Part shown: in pieces, positions 1 to 5,461 of the stretch | How positions within the stretch are numbered: the first letter of the stretch is position 1 | Layout: every line of letters begins with the position of its first letter | Origin: Actinomycetota bacterium | GTDB lineage: Bacteria; Actinomycetota; Acidimicrobiia; Acidimicrobiales; CADCSY01 | Direction of reading: 5' to 3' | Assembly: GCA_016178435.1 (NCBI GenBank) | Contig: JACOTK010000208.1 | Location: 1 to 6,193, forward strand | DNA length: 6,193 nt | Position numbers and translations under genes: made by a program | Notes under the pieces: generated by a model | What the model was told of the DNA's origin: nothing | Database searches by the model: none | The model's input: only the letters and a program-made list of their open reading frames with translations

Positions 1-2
1 CC

Positions 3-62
3 CCGACCGTCCCGCCGCTGCGACGGCCCGATGTGCGCAAACGACTCGGCCTGGCGCCGTGA
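3..62 (+). CDS. Possible C-terminal end of an upstream gene (partial)
   Basis: Frame 3 is open from the left edge to a TGA at 60-62 and encodes a Pro/Arg-rich tail ending in LGLAP. The third codon positions are mostly G or C, as in the real genes here. Frame 1 is also open, to a TGA at 97-99, so the frame choice is uncertain. In mycobacteria the gene before pimA encodes an acyltransferase (PatA type) that follows a phosphatidylinositol phosphate synthase, so such a gene would fit here. Nineteen codons are too few to identify a family, and the function is unknown from this window. Confidence 0.35.
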   Translation, partial: PTVPPLRRPDVRKRLGLAP

Positions 63-108
63 CTTCCGTGCCGGCCCAATGGGGTGGGGCCAAGGTTGAC
101 AATTCCCC

Positions 109-114
109 TACGCT
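109..114 (+). promoter_or_regulatory. Putative -10 box of a leaderless pimA promoter
   Basis: TACGCT matches the actinobacterial -10 consensus TANNNT and ends exactly 6 nt before the GTG at 121. Transcription would therefore begin at or next to the G of the start codon. No Shine-Dalgarno sequence precedes this GTG; the intervening bases are CTCCGG. A TTGACA at 96-101 is only 7 bp from the box, too close to be its -35 element. The call rests on the spacing and on the same arrangement at lemA and pdxS. Confidence 0.5.
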
Positions 115-120
115 CTCCGG

Positions 121-1197
121 GTGCGCATCGCCCTCGTTTGTCCATACAGCCTGACGCTCCCGGGTGGGGTGCAGGGTCAGGTGCTCGGATTGGCCCGGGC
201 ACTACGTGCCCGGGGTCATGAGGTTCGTGTGCTCGGTCCCAGCGACGGGCCTCCGCCGGATGCGGGTGTGACCCCACTCGGCAAATCGGTTCCCTTCGCA
301 AGCAATGGTTCGATCGCCTCGATCGCCCCTGATCTGCCCTGCGCCATACGAACCATACGGTCGCTGCGCAACGAGTCATTCGACGTGGTTCACGTCCATG
401 AGCCATTGGTGCCGGGTCCTTGCCTGACCTCGACACTGATGAAGACCGCGCCGCTGATCGGCACGTTTCACGCTGCAGGCGCCAACACCGCCTATCGCTG
501 GGCGGCGCCCGTTCTGCGATGGGTGGCAAATCGCCTCGATATGCGTTGCGCCGTATCGGACGATGCCCGCTCGTTGGCCGAGTCCCACCTCGCCGGCACC
601 TACGAGATGGTGTTCAACGGCATCGAGGTGGGGCGGTTCTCCGGTGCGTCTCCCTGGCCGAGCGATGGCCGGACCATCTTGTTCGTCGGACGACACGAGC
701 AGCGCAAGGGCCTCGCGGTTCTCCTGGAGGCGGCGGCGTTCCTGTCGCCCGACGTGCGGCTGTGGATTGCCGGCGAGGGCCCGGAGACGGCTCGACTGAG
801 CGACCTGCACCGCCAGGACCATCGCATCGAATGGCTGGGTCGCATCGACGACATCGAATTGGCTCAGCGTCTCCGTGGCTCGGACGTGTTCTGCGCGCCC
901 TCGCTGCACGGCGAATCCTTCGGTGTCGTGCTCCTCGAGGCCATGGCCGCAGGTGTTCCGATCGTGGCGAGCGATCTCGACGGCTATCGACGGGTCGCCC
1001 GTCCCGACCGGGAGGGCGTGCTCGTGGCGCCCGGTGATGCGAAGGCGCTCGCTGCGGCGCTGGGCGACGTGCTCGATCATCCGGATCTGGCGGCGACGCT
1101 GGTGGCGGCCGGACATGAGCGTGCAGCAACCTTTTCGATGGACGCGCTCGCAGGACGATACATCGAGCTGTACGCCGCGCTGTTGGGCCGTCGATGA
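121..1197 (+). CDS. pimA: PimA-like phosphatidylinositol alpha-mannosyltransferase (GT4 family)
   Basis: This 358-residue protein matches the GT-B, GT4 family. PimA transfers mannose from GDP-mannose to the inositol of phosphatidylinositol at the inner face of the plasma membrane, the first step to PIMs, lipomannan and related glycolipids. The N-terminal lobe opens with MRIALVCPYS and has the glycine loop PGGVQ (residues 14-18), HVHEP (91-95) and GTFH with H117, equivalent to the catalytic His of mycobacterial PimA. The C-terminal lobe has LFVGRHEQRKG (187-197, the sugar-nucleotide/phosphate-binding Arg/Lys region), HGESFG (263-268) and LLEAMAAG (271-278), with the E-x7-E signature at E265 and E273. 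SDLDGYRRV resembles the PimA C-lobe closely. It is slightly shorter at the C-terminus than the mycobacterial enzyme. The GTG start gives the canonical N-terminus and sits 6 nt after a TANNNT box. A general GT4 with another acceptor is the main alternative, because acceptor choice cannot be proven from sequence. Confidence 0.78.
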   Translation: MRIALVCPYSLTLPGGVQGQVLGLARALRARGHEVRVLGPSDGPPPDAGVTPLGKSVPFASNGSIASIAPDLPCAIRTIRSLRNESFDVVHVHEPLVPGPCLTSTLMKTAPLIGTFHAAGANTAYRWAAPVLRWVANRLDMRCAVSDDARSLAESHLAGTYEMVFNGIEVGRFSGASPWPSDGRTILFVGRHEQRKGLAVLLEAAAFLSPDVRLWIAGEGPETARLSDLHRQDHRIEWLGRIDDIELAQRLRGSDVFCAPSLHGESFGVVLLEAMAAGVPIVASDLDGYRRVARPDREGVLVAPGDAKALAAALGDVLDHPDLAATLVAAGHERAATFSMDALAGRYIELYAALLGRR

Positions 1198-1221
1198 CCA
1201 CGGGTTGGCAAGGCGGGGGAC

Positions 1222-1227
1222 TAGAGT
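1222..1227 (+). promoter_or_regulatory. Putative -10 box of the lemA operon promoter
   Basis: TAGAGT fits TANNNT and ends 6 nt before the ATG at 1234, which would place the transcription start on that ATG. It lies in the 36-nt gap after the pimA stop, so lemA, the M48 protease and the lipoprotein probably have their own promoter. No good -35 box is seen at 16-18 bp; TTGGCA at 1205-1210 is only 11 bp away. A GGGGGA tract at 1215-1220 could instead act as a weak ribosome binding site for the GTG at 1228. Confidence 0.5.
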
Positions 1228-1233
1228 GTGGAA

Positions 1234-1782
1234 ATGACCATGTTGATCGTGTTTGCCGTCGTGGTGGTCGTCGTCCTCGGCGCCGTCCTGATGTACAACG
1301 GCATGGTCAAGGCTCGGAACCATGTCGACAACGGCTGGTCCCAGATCGATGTGCAGCTCAACCGCCGCTACGACCTCATTCCGAACCTGGTTGAGACGGT
1401 GAAGGGGTACGCGGCCCATGAGTCCCAAACCTTCGAGGCCGTGACCGCTGCCCGCAATGCCGGCATGGGGGCAAAGACCACCGCGGAGCAGGCACAGGCC
1501 GACAACATGATGACGTCGGCACTGAAGTCGCTCTTTGCTGTTTCCGAGGCATACCCCGAGTTGAAGGCCAACGAGAACTTCCTGAGCCTTCAGGAGGAGT
1601 TGAGCGCCACCGAGGGCCGCATCGCCTACGCCCGTCAGTTCTTCAATGACGCGGTCCTGCGCTACAACACCAAGATTCAATCGTTCCCCGCCGTGATGTT
1701 CGCCTCGGCATTCGGATTCAAGGTCCGGGAGTTCTTCGAGGCCGACGACACGACGAGAGGCCCGACGCGGGTGCAGTTCTAA
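1234..1782 (+). CDS. lemA: LemA family membrane protein
   Basis: This 182-residue protein has the LemA layout. A short N-terminal hydrophobic segment (about residues 3-20, very Val-rich) is followed by a conserved helical domain facing out of the membrane. Diagnostic stretches are YNGMVKARN (21-29), WSQIDVQLNRRYDLIPNLV (35-53) and VKGYA followed by HESQTFE; the Arg-Arg-Tyr-Asp-Leu-Ile-Pro-Asn core is the family hallmark. The C-terminal half is helical, ending near FNDAVLRYNTKIQSFP and a short charged tail, and the length is typical. LemA function is not settled; it is very often next to HtpX-type proteases, as here, and is linked to membrane protein quality control. Possible starts are GTG 1228, ATG 1234 and ATG 1240. 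I chose 1234 because of its spacing from TAGAGT. They differ by at most four residues. Confidence 0.9.
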   Translation: MTMLIVFAVVVVVVLGAVLMYNGMVKARNHVDNGWSQIDVQLNRRYDLIPNLVETVKGYAAHESQTFEAVTAARNAGMGAKTTAEQAQADNMMTSALKSLFAVSEAYPELKANENFLSLQEELSATEGRIAYARQFFNDAVLRYNTKIQSFPAVMFASAFGFKVREFFEADDTTRGPTRVQF

Positions 1783-1817
1783 GGTTCTTCCCCCCCTTTT
1801 CCGAAACAGAGTCCAAG

Positions 1818-1853
1818 CTGTACGAGCAGATCTCTTCGAACAAGCGCCGATCG
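1818..1853 (+). other. Probable N-terminal extension of the M48 protease starting at CTG
   Basis: In frame with the protease, codons 1818-1853 read L-Y-E-Q-I-S-S-N-K-R-R-S, which matches the usual N-terminus of HtpX-like proteins except that CTG replaces the expected ATG or GTG. I found no ATG, GTG or TTG in this frame between about 1689 and 1853. The lemA stop is at 1780-1782, so this stretch is not lemA coding sequence. Initiation at CTG is the simplest reading; a base error or loss of the start codon is the alternative. No strong Shine-Dalgarno sequence is present (only AGAG at 1808-1811). Confidence 0.5.
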
Positions 1854-2723
1854 GTGCTGCTGGTTGCCGGCTTCATCCTGGTTCTCCTCGCCATCGGCTG
1901 GGCGGTCGACCAGCTGTTGGGCATCGGCACGCCCGGCCTGATCATCGCGGTCGTGGTTGCCGGGCTGAGCAGCTTCGCCGCGTACTGGAGAAGCGACGCC
2001 ATCGCGCTTGCGATGAGCCGTGCCCAGCCGGCGGATCCGGTCGAGTATGCCCGGTTGCACAACCTCGTCGAAGGGCTCTGCATAGCGGGTGGACTGCCCA
2101 AGCCCCGCGTCTACGTCGTTCAGGACGACGCCCCCAACGCCTTTGCCACGGGCCGGGACCCGCGGCATGCGGCGATCGCGGTGACCACGGGACTGCTGGC
2201 GAAGATGAACCGAGTCGAGCTGGAGGGCGTGCTGGCCCACGAGCTGAGTCACATCAAGAACTACGACATCCTCGTGTCGACGCTCGCCGTGACCATGGTG
2301 GGGGCGATCACGCTGCTGGCCGATTTCTCGATGCGGCTGATGTGGTTCGGAGGCGGACGGCGTGACAACGACGACAACCGCGGTGGTGGCAGTGGTCCGC
2401 TCATGATCGTCGGCCTGGTTCTCCTGATCGTCGCCCCTTTGGTTGCGAGGGTCATGCAATTTGCGATCAGTCGTCGGCGCGAGATGCTCGCCGATGTCTC
2501 GGGCGTCGGCCTCACCCGCTATCCACCGGGTTTGATCAGCGCCCTGGAGAAGCTTCGTGACGATTCTGCGGTCGTCACCTCCGCATCGCGGGCCACGGCC
2601 CATTTGTGGATAGAGTCCCCGCTCGAACGCGTTGCTGCGGAGGGCCGTCGCGTCTGGCTCAACCGCTTGTTCGACACCCATCCACCACTTGAGGAGCGCA
2701 TCGAGGCGCTCCGGGAGCTCTGA
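1854..2723 (+). CDS. htpX: HtpX-like M48 family membrane zinc metalloprotease
   Basis: From the first standard start codon (GTG 1854) the protein is 289 residues. It is an M48B-type integral membrane protease that would degrade misfolded membrane proteins. The zinc motif HELSH is at 129-133. The third ligand is probably E210 in SRRREMLAD, with the conserved Asp at 214. Other family signatures are PNAFATGRDP (94-103), AIAVTTGLL (107-115) and the C-terminal THPPLEERI. Hydrophobic helices lie at about 2-20, 27-45, 139-163 and 182-204, with a Gly/Asp-rich loop at 166-181. Conserved sequence in the same frame extends upstream: L-Y-E-Q-I-S-S-N-K-R-R-S precedes this GTG, and relatives commonly start M-Y-x-x-I-x-x-N-K-R. 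The true start is therefore probably near 1818, at a CTG. It follows lemA and precedes the lipoprotein by 6 nt, so co-transcription is likely. Confidence 0.88.
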   Translation: MLLVAGFILVLLAIGWAVDQLLGIGTPGLIIAVVVAGLSSFAAYWRSDAIALAMSRAQPADPVEYARLHNLVEGLCIAGGLPKPRVYVVQDDAPNAFATGRDPRHAAIAVTTGLLAKMNRVELEGVLAHELSHIKNYDILVSTLAVTMVGAITLLADFSMRLMWFGGGRRDNDDNRGGGSGPLMIVGLVLLIVAPLVARVMQFAISRRREMLADVSGVGLTRYPPGLISALEKLRDDSAVVTSASRATAHLWIESPLERVAAEGRRVWLNRLFDTHPPLEERIEALREL

Positions 2724-2729
2724 GAATCC

Positions 2730-3833
2730 ATGCAACACGATCGGTCCCGTTTCCTGCTTCGACCCCTTCTCACCCTGGGGGTGCTGGCCCTGGTGGCAAG
2801 TGCCTGCGGTGGGGGTGACGACAAGAAGCCCACGACCACCACCGTGAAGGTGACCACGACCACCACGGCGCCACCGGTGGCAGCGCTGACCGGCCTGCCA
2901 CTTGCCGATGCCGGTGTGCGCGGCCGTCCGGCCCTGGTCGTGAAGATCGACAACACGCCGAAGGCCCTTGGTAAGCAGGCGGGACTGAATGCTGCTGATC
3001 TGGTCTATGTGGAGCAGGTCGAAGGCGGCGCGACGCGCCTGGCCGCGGTGTTCCAGTCGACCGATGCGGACGCTGTCGGACCGGTGCGATCGGCACGGAC
3101 CAGCGACTACAACATCGTGAAGAACCTCAACCGTCCGCTCTTTGCCTACTCCGGAGCAAACGGCGGGGTCGAGGCGGGCATCAAGGCAAGCCCGCTGATC
3201 AACGTCGGGGTGACGGCGAAGCAGACGGCCTATACCAAGCGGGGCAGCGGCGTGCTGCGATTCTTCGCGTCCACCAAATCTCTGTACGACGGCGAGGAGG
3301 GGGCCGCTCCGGGTCCTCTGTTCACCTATCGCCCAATCGGGGCGCCGGTGACGACGCCGACGGCGGAGGCGACGGGGGGCGTTGACATCTCCTATGGCGG
3401 ATCGTCGAGGACGATGGTCAAATGGGCGATCGACGGCGACGGATGGCTTCGCTCCCAGAGTGGCACCGCCCACGCCGATGACACGGGCACGCGGGTCAAG
3501 CCCGCCAACGTGATCGTTCAGTTCGTCGACTATCGGTCCTCGGGTTACGTCGATGTCACCGGTAGTCCCTCGCCCGAGGCCGTGCTGGTCGGCCAGGGTG
3601 AGGTCTGGGTGTTCTCCGGAGCGAAGCTGGTTCGCGGCCGGTGGTCGCGCCCCAGCCCTGAGTCGGTGACCGCGCTGAGCGATGCCTCCGGTCAACCGAT
3701 TACCCTTGCTCCCGGGCGCACCTGGGTCGAGCTCGCCCCTGTTGCCTCCGCTGCCGTCGTGCCGGCACCGGTGACCGAGAGCACCGGGGCATCGGCGCCG
3801 ATCCCGGGGGCCGGCACAACAGGGAAATCATGA
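2730..3833 (+). CDS. DUF3048 (YerB-like) domain lipoprotein
   Basis: This 367-residue protein starts with a positively charged n-region (HDRSRFLLR) and a hydrophobic core, then a lipobox-like VASAC with C26 as the likely lipidated residue. A disordered Thr-rich linker follows (about 34-49). The first DUF3048 domain spans roughly 52-200, with LTGLP, RPALVVKIDNTPKA (66-79), GLNAADLVY, VEGGATRLAAVFQS (97-110), VGPVRSARTSD (116-126) and LNRPLFAYSGANGGV (133-147). The C-terminal DUF3048 domain spans about 215-335 and ends with GQPITLAPGRTWVEL. The last 30 residues are Ala/Pro/Thr/Gly-rich and probably flexible. The protein should be anchored to the outer face of the membrane. The family has no firmly established biochemical role. 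It starts 6 nt after the protease stop, with GGGAG at 2713-2717 as a distant ribosome binding site, so it is probably in the lemA operon. Confidence 0.85.
   Translation: MQHDRSRFLLRPLLTLGVLALVASACGGGDDKKPTTTTVKVTTTTTAPPVAALTGLPLADAGVRGRPALVVKIDNTPKALGKQAGLNAADLVYVEQVEGGATRLAAVFQSTDADAVGPVRSARTSDYNIVKNLNRPLFAYSGANGGVEAGIKASPLINVGVTAKQTAYTKRGSGVLRFFASTKSLYDGEEGAAPGPLFTYRPIGAPVTTPTAEATGGVDISYGGSSRTMVKWAIDGDGWLRSQSGTAHADDTGTRVKPANVIVQFVDYRSSGYVDVTGSPSPEAVLVGQGEVWVFSGAKLVRGRWSRPSPESVTALSDASGQPITLAPGRTWVELAPVASAAVVPAPVTESTGASAPIPGAGTTGKS
2830..2866 (+). repeat. Tandem-like 13-bp direct repeat encoding the Thr-rich linker
   Basis: CCACGACCACCAC occurs at 2830-2842 and again at 2854-2866, offset by 24 bp and therefore in the same reading frame. 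It encodes the two Thr runs of the lipoprotein linker, separated by VKV. Such low-complexity linkers are common after lipidated cysteines in actinobacterial lipoproteins and can vary in length by slippage. Confidence 0.7.
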
Positions 3834-3836
3834 CGC

Positions 3837-3864
3837 CCGGCATCTAGAATGAAGCCCATGCCGG
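3837..3864 (+). promoter_or_regulatory. Inverted repeat spanning the pdxS promoter and start codon
   Basis: CCGGCAT at 3837-3843 is the perfect reverse complement of ATGCCGG at 3858-3864. The arms are 21 bp apart (start to start), close to two helical turns, and the 14-bp spacer holds the -10 box. The downstream arm includes the pdxS ATG. It could be an operator for a dimeric repressor, or a hairpin sequestering the start in any longer transcript. CCGGCA/TGCCGG is frequent in this GC-rich sequence, so chance is possible. Confidence 0.35.
3845..3850 (+). promoter_or_regulatory. Putative -10 box of the pdxST promoter
   Basis: TAGAAT fits TANNNT and ends 7 nt before the ATG at 3858, the spacing expected for a leaderless transcript starting on the ATG. 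No Shine-Dalgarno sequence precedes that ATG. No recognisable -35 element lies 16-18 bp upstream. The box overlaps the ATG at 3849, which argues against that codon as the pdxS start. Confidence 0.55.
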
Positions 3865-4763
3865 ACTCCTCCACCCCACCTCCCACCTCCATGACCGGAA
3901 CCTTCCGGGTGAAACGGGGGCTGGCCGAGATGCTCGCCGGCGGTGTCATCATGGATGTGGTCGACGCCGAGCAGGCCCGCATCGCCGAGGACACGGGAGC
4001 CGTTGCGGTGATGGCGTTGGAGCGGGTGCCCTCGGACATCCGTCGTGACGGTGGGGTTGCCCGCATGAGCGATCCGGCCATGATCGAGGGCATCAAGGCG
4101 GCGGTGACCGTGCCGGTCATGGCCAAGGCCCGTATCGGACACTTCGCCGAGGCACAGGTGCTGGAGTCGCTCGGCGTCGACTTCATCGACGAGTCGGAAG
4201 TGCTGACGCCCGCCGACGAGGCTCATCACATCGACAAGTGGGCCTTCACCGCGCCATTCGTCTGCGGGGCAACAAATCTGGGCGAGGCCCTGCGGCGCGT
4301 CAGTGAGGGCGCCGCGCTCATCCGCTCCAAGGGGGAGGCGGGCACCGGCAACATCGTCGAAGCGGTCCGGCACCTCAGGGCGATCATGGGCGACATGCGC
4401 AAGATCACGATCGCCGATGGTCCGGAGCTGTTCGAGTGGGCCAAGCGCCTGCAGGCTCCCCTGCCGCTCGTGCAGGAGATTGCCGAGACCGGCCGACTCC
4501 CGGTGCCGTTGTTCTGTGCCGGAGGCATCGCAACGCCTGCGGATGCGTCGCTGGTGATGCAACTCGGTGCGCAGTCGGTGTTCGTCGGTTCGGGCATCTT
4601 CAAGAGCGATGACCCCGCTCGTCGTGCACGCGCCATCGTCGAGGCCACCACCCATTTCCGTGACGCAGCGCTGGTGGCCAAGGTCAGCACGGGCCTGGGC
4701 GCCGCCATGCCCGGGCTCGAGATCGGCTCGCTCGAGACCAAGCTCGCCGACCGGGGTTGGTAA
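3858..4763 (+). CDS. pdxS: PLP synthase subunit PdxS (pyridoxal 5'-phosphate synthase lyase)
   Basis: This 301-residue protein is the (beta/alpha)8-barrel subunit that condenses ribose 5-phosphate, glyceraldehyde 3-phosphate and PdxT-supplied ammonia into pyridoxal 5'-phosphate in the cytoplasm. The family sequence is nearly complete: GTFRVKRGLAEML (14-26), IMDVVD with D33, ALERVPSDIR (53-62), GGVARMSDP, PVMAKARIGH with K90 (the Lys81 equivalent that binds the sugar), PFVCGATNLGEALRR, RSKGEAGTGN with K158 (the second active-site Lys, Lys149 equivalent), FCAGGIATPADA and FVGSGIFKS. The N-terminus carries a Pro-rich extension of about a dozen residues before the conserved start. ATG 3858 is preferred over ATG 3849 because the latter overlaps the -10 box; ATG 3891 is a further option and would remove the extension. 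pdxT follows after 8 nt, and the two should be co-transcribed. Confidence 0.97.
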   Translation: MPDSSTPPPTSMTGTFRVKRGLAEMLAGGVIMDVVDAEQARIAEDTGAVAVMALERVPSDIRRDGGVARMSDPAMIEGIKAAVTVPVMAKARIGHFAEAQVLESLGVDFIDESEVLTPADEAHHIDKWAFTAPFVCGATNLGEALRRVSEGAALIRSKGEAGTGNIVEAVRHLRAIMGDMRKITIADGPELFEWAKRLQAPLPLVQEIAETGRLPVPLFCAGGIATPADASLVMQLGAQSVFVGSGIFKSDDPARRARAIVEATTHFRDAALVAKVSTGLGAAMPGLEIGSLETKLADRGW

Positions 4764-4771
4764 CGCCGTCG

Positions 4772-5353
4772 ATGACGGCCGTCAAGGTCGGTGTGATCGC
4801 CCTGCAGGGCGCAACACGACCACATCTCGAGGCTCTGCACGCGCTCGGCGCCCATGCCTTGGAGATTCGCACGCCCGAGGATCTCGCCGGCGTGGAGGCG
4901 GCGGTGTTGCCCGGTGGCGAATCGACCACGATGTCGTTTCTGCTCGACAGTTCGGGCTTGCGTGAGCCGCTGCACGATCGAATCGTGAACGGGATGCCGG
5001 TGCTCGGAACCTGTGCGGGCATGATCCTGCTGGCCGACAAGGTGTTGGACGGCCGTGACGACCAACGCAGTCTCGGGGTCATCGACATCACCGTGCGGCG
5101 CAACGGCTTCGGCCGCCAACGTGAGTCGTTCGAAGCCGATCTCCTGGTGGAGGGGCTCGGCGGTGAGCCGTTCCGGGCCGTGTTCATTCGGGCGCCGGTG
5201 GTCGAGAGGGCCGGTTCGGACGTGGAGGTGTTGGCCCGGGTCGAGGGCATTCCCGTAGTGTGCAGGTCGGGCAAAACCACGGTCTGCTCGTTTCATCCGG
5301 AGCTCGGCGACGATCTCCGGCTCCATGCGATGTTCCTCGAGAGCGTCCGCTGA
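4772..5353 (+). CDS. pdxT: PLP synthase glutaminase subunit PdxT
   Basis: This 193-residue class I glutamine amidotransferase hydrolyses glutamine and channels ammonia to PdxS, with which it forms the PLP synthase complex. The catalytic triad is visible: C81 in GTCAGM (79-84), and H175 and E177 in SFHPEL (173-178). Other family motifs are VGVIALQG (6-13), LPGGEST (46-52), RRNGFGRQ (109-116) and FIRAP (138-142). ATG 4772 gives the usual short N-terminus before the first strand. A TTG at 4757 in the same frame overlaps the pdxS stop and would add only five residues. The start lies 8 nt after the pdxS stop, with only a weak GGGG tract upstream, so translation may be coupled to pdxS. Confidence 0.96.
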   Translation: MTAVKVGVIALQGATRPHLEALHALGAHALEIRTPEDLAGVEAAVLPGGESTTMSFLLDSSGLREPLHDRIVNGMPVLGTCAGMILLADKVLDGRDDQRSLGVIDITVRRNGFGRQRESFEADLLVEGLGGEPFRAVFIRAPVVERAGSDVEVLARVEGIPVVCRSGKTTVCSFHPELGDDLRLHAMFLESVR

Positions 5354-5364
5354 GAGCGGCGCTC
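5341..5364 (+). terminator. Strong hairpin over the pdxT stop codon, possible terminator
   Basis: GAGCG (5341-5345) pairs with CGCTC (5360-5364), and CCGCT (5347-5351) pairs with AGCGG (5355-5359). This gives a 10-bp stem with one bulged T at 5346 and a GAG loop. The pdxT TGA (5351-5353) lies at the top of the stem and in the loop. No T-run follows (next bases CACCAGGC), so it is not a classical intrinsic terminator. Actinobacteria do have hairpins without U tails at operon ends, and the 108-nt gap to yebC fits a transcription boundary. Confidence 0.4.
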
Positions 5365-5450
5365 CACCAGGCAACGTTCGGTGTTTCGCCGGATGGATAC
5401 CGGTGAGACAAGTATTTCTGGTACACCAAGGTCCCAACCGCTGAACCTTT

Positions 5451-5455
5451 AGGAG
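5451..5455 (+). promoter_or_regulatory. Shine-Dalgarno sequence of yebC
   Basis: AGGAG lies 6 nt before the ATG at 5462. It is the clearest ribosome binding site in the window and contrasts with pimA, lemA and pdxS, which lack one. A leadered mRNA is therefore likely for yebC. I see no convincing TANNNT box in the 5365-5450 spacer. Confidence 0.8.
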
Positions 5456-5461
5456 CTGTAG

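Noticed and set aside
73..91. GGCCC/GGGCC hairpin after the upstream gene as a terminator
   Set aside because: The stem is only 5 bp with a 9-nt loop and no T-run follows. It is weak in such GC-rich sequence.
96..101. TTGACA as a -35 element for pimA
   Set aside because: It is only 7 bp from the TACGCT box, and a 17-bp spacer would put the -10 element inside the coding start (GGGTGC), which is not a -10 sequence.
1194..1240. Direct repeat ATGACCA (1194-1200 and 1234-1240) around the lemA promoter
   Set aside because: Seven bases at 40-bp spacing, one copy over the pimA stop and the other over the lemA start, are explained by coding constraints and chance.
1457..1466. ATGCCGGCAT palindrome inside lemA
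   Set aside because: It resembles the pdxS inverted repeat arms joined together but lies in conserved coding sequence. It mainly shows that TGCCGG is common in this genome and weakens the operator case.
376..1680. Long minus-strand open frame opposite pimA and lemA
   Set aside because: It overlaps two clear family proteins on the + strand and its translation is low-complexity (His, Arg, Gly, Val rich) with no recognisable motif. It is a typical shadow of GC-rich codon use.
1683..1820. LemA-protease fusion by -1 ribosomal frameshifting
   Set aside because: The protease frame is open under the end of lemA, but I see no slippery heptamer before the lemA stop, and the C7T4 run lies after it. 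The two proteins are normally separate.
1779..3695. 638-codon minus-strand open frame opposite the M48 protease and lipoprotein
   Set aside because: It has Arg/His/Gln-rich composition without domains and lies opposite two well-supported genes. Its length reflects rare stops in the mirror frame of high-GC genes.
3849..3851. ATG 3849 as the pdxS start
   Set aside because: It overlaps the TAGAAT box, so it would need a promoter further upstream. ATG 3858 has the correct leaderless spacing.
4757..4759. TTG 4757 as the pdxT start
   Set aside because: It would add MVTPS before the usual PdxT N-terminus. ATG 4772 matches family length better.
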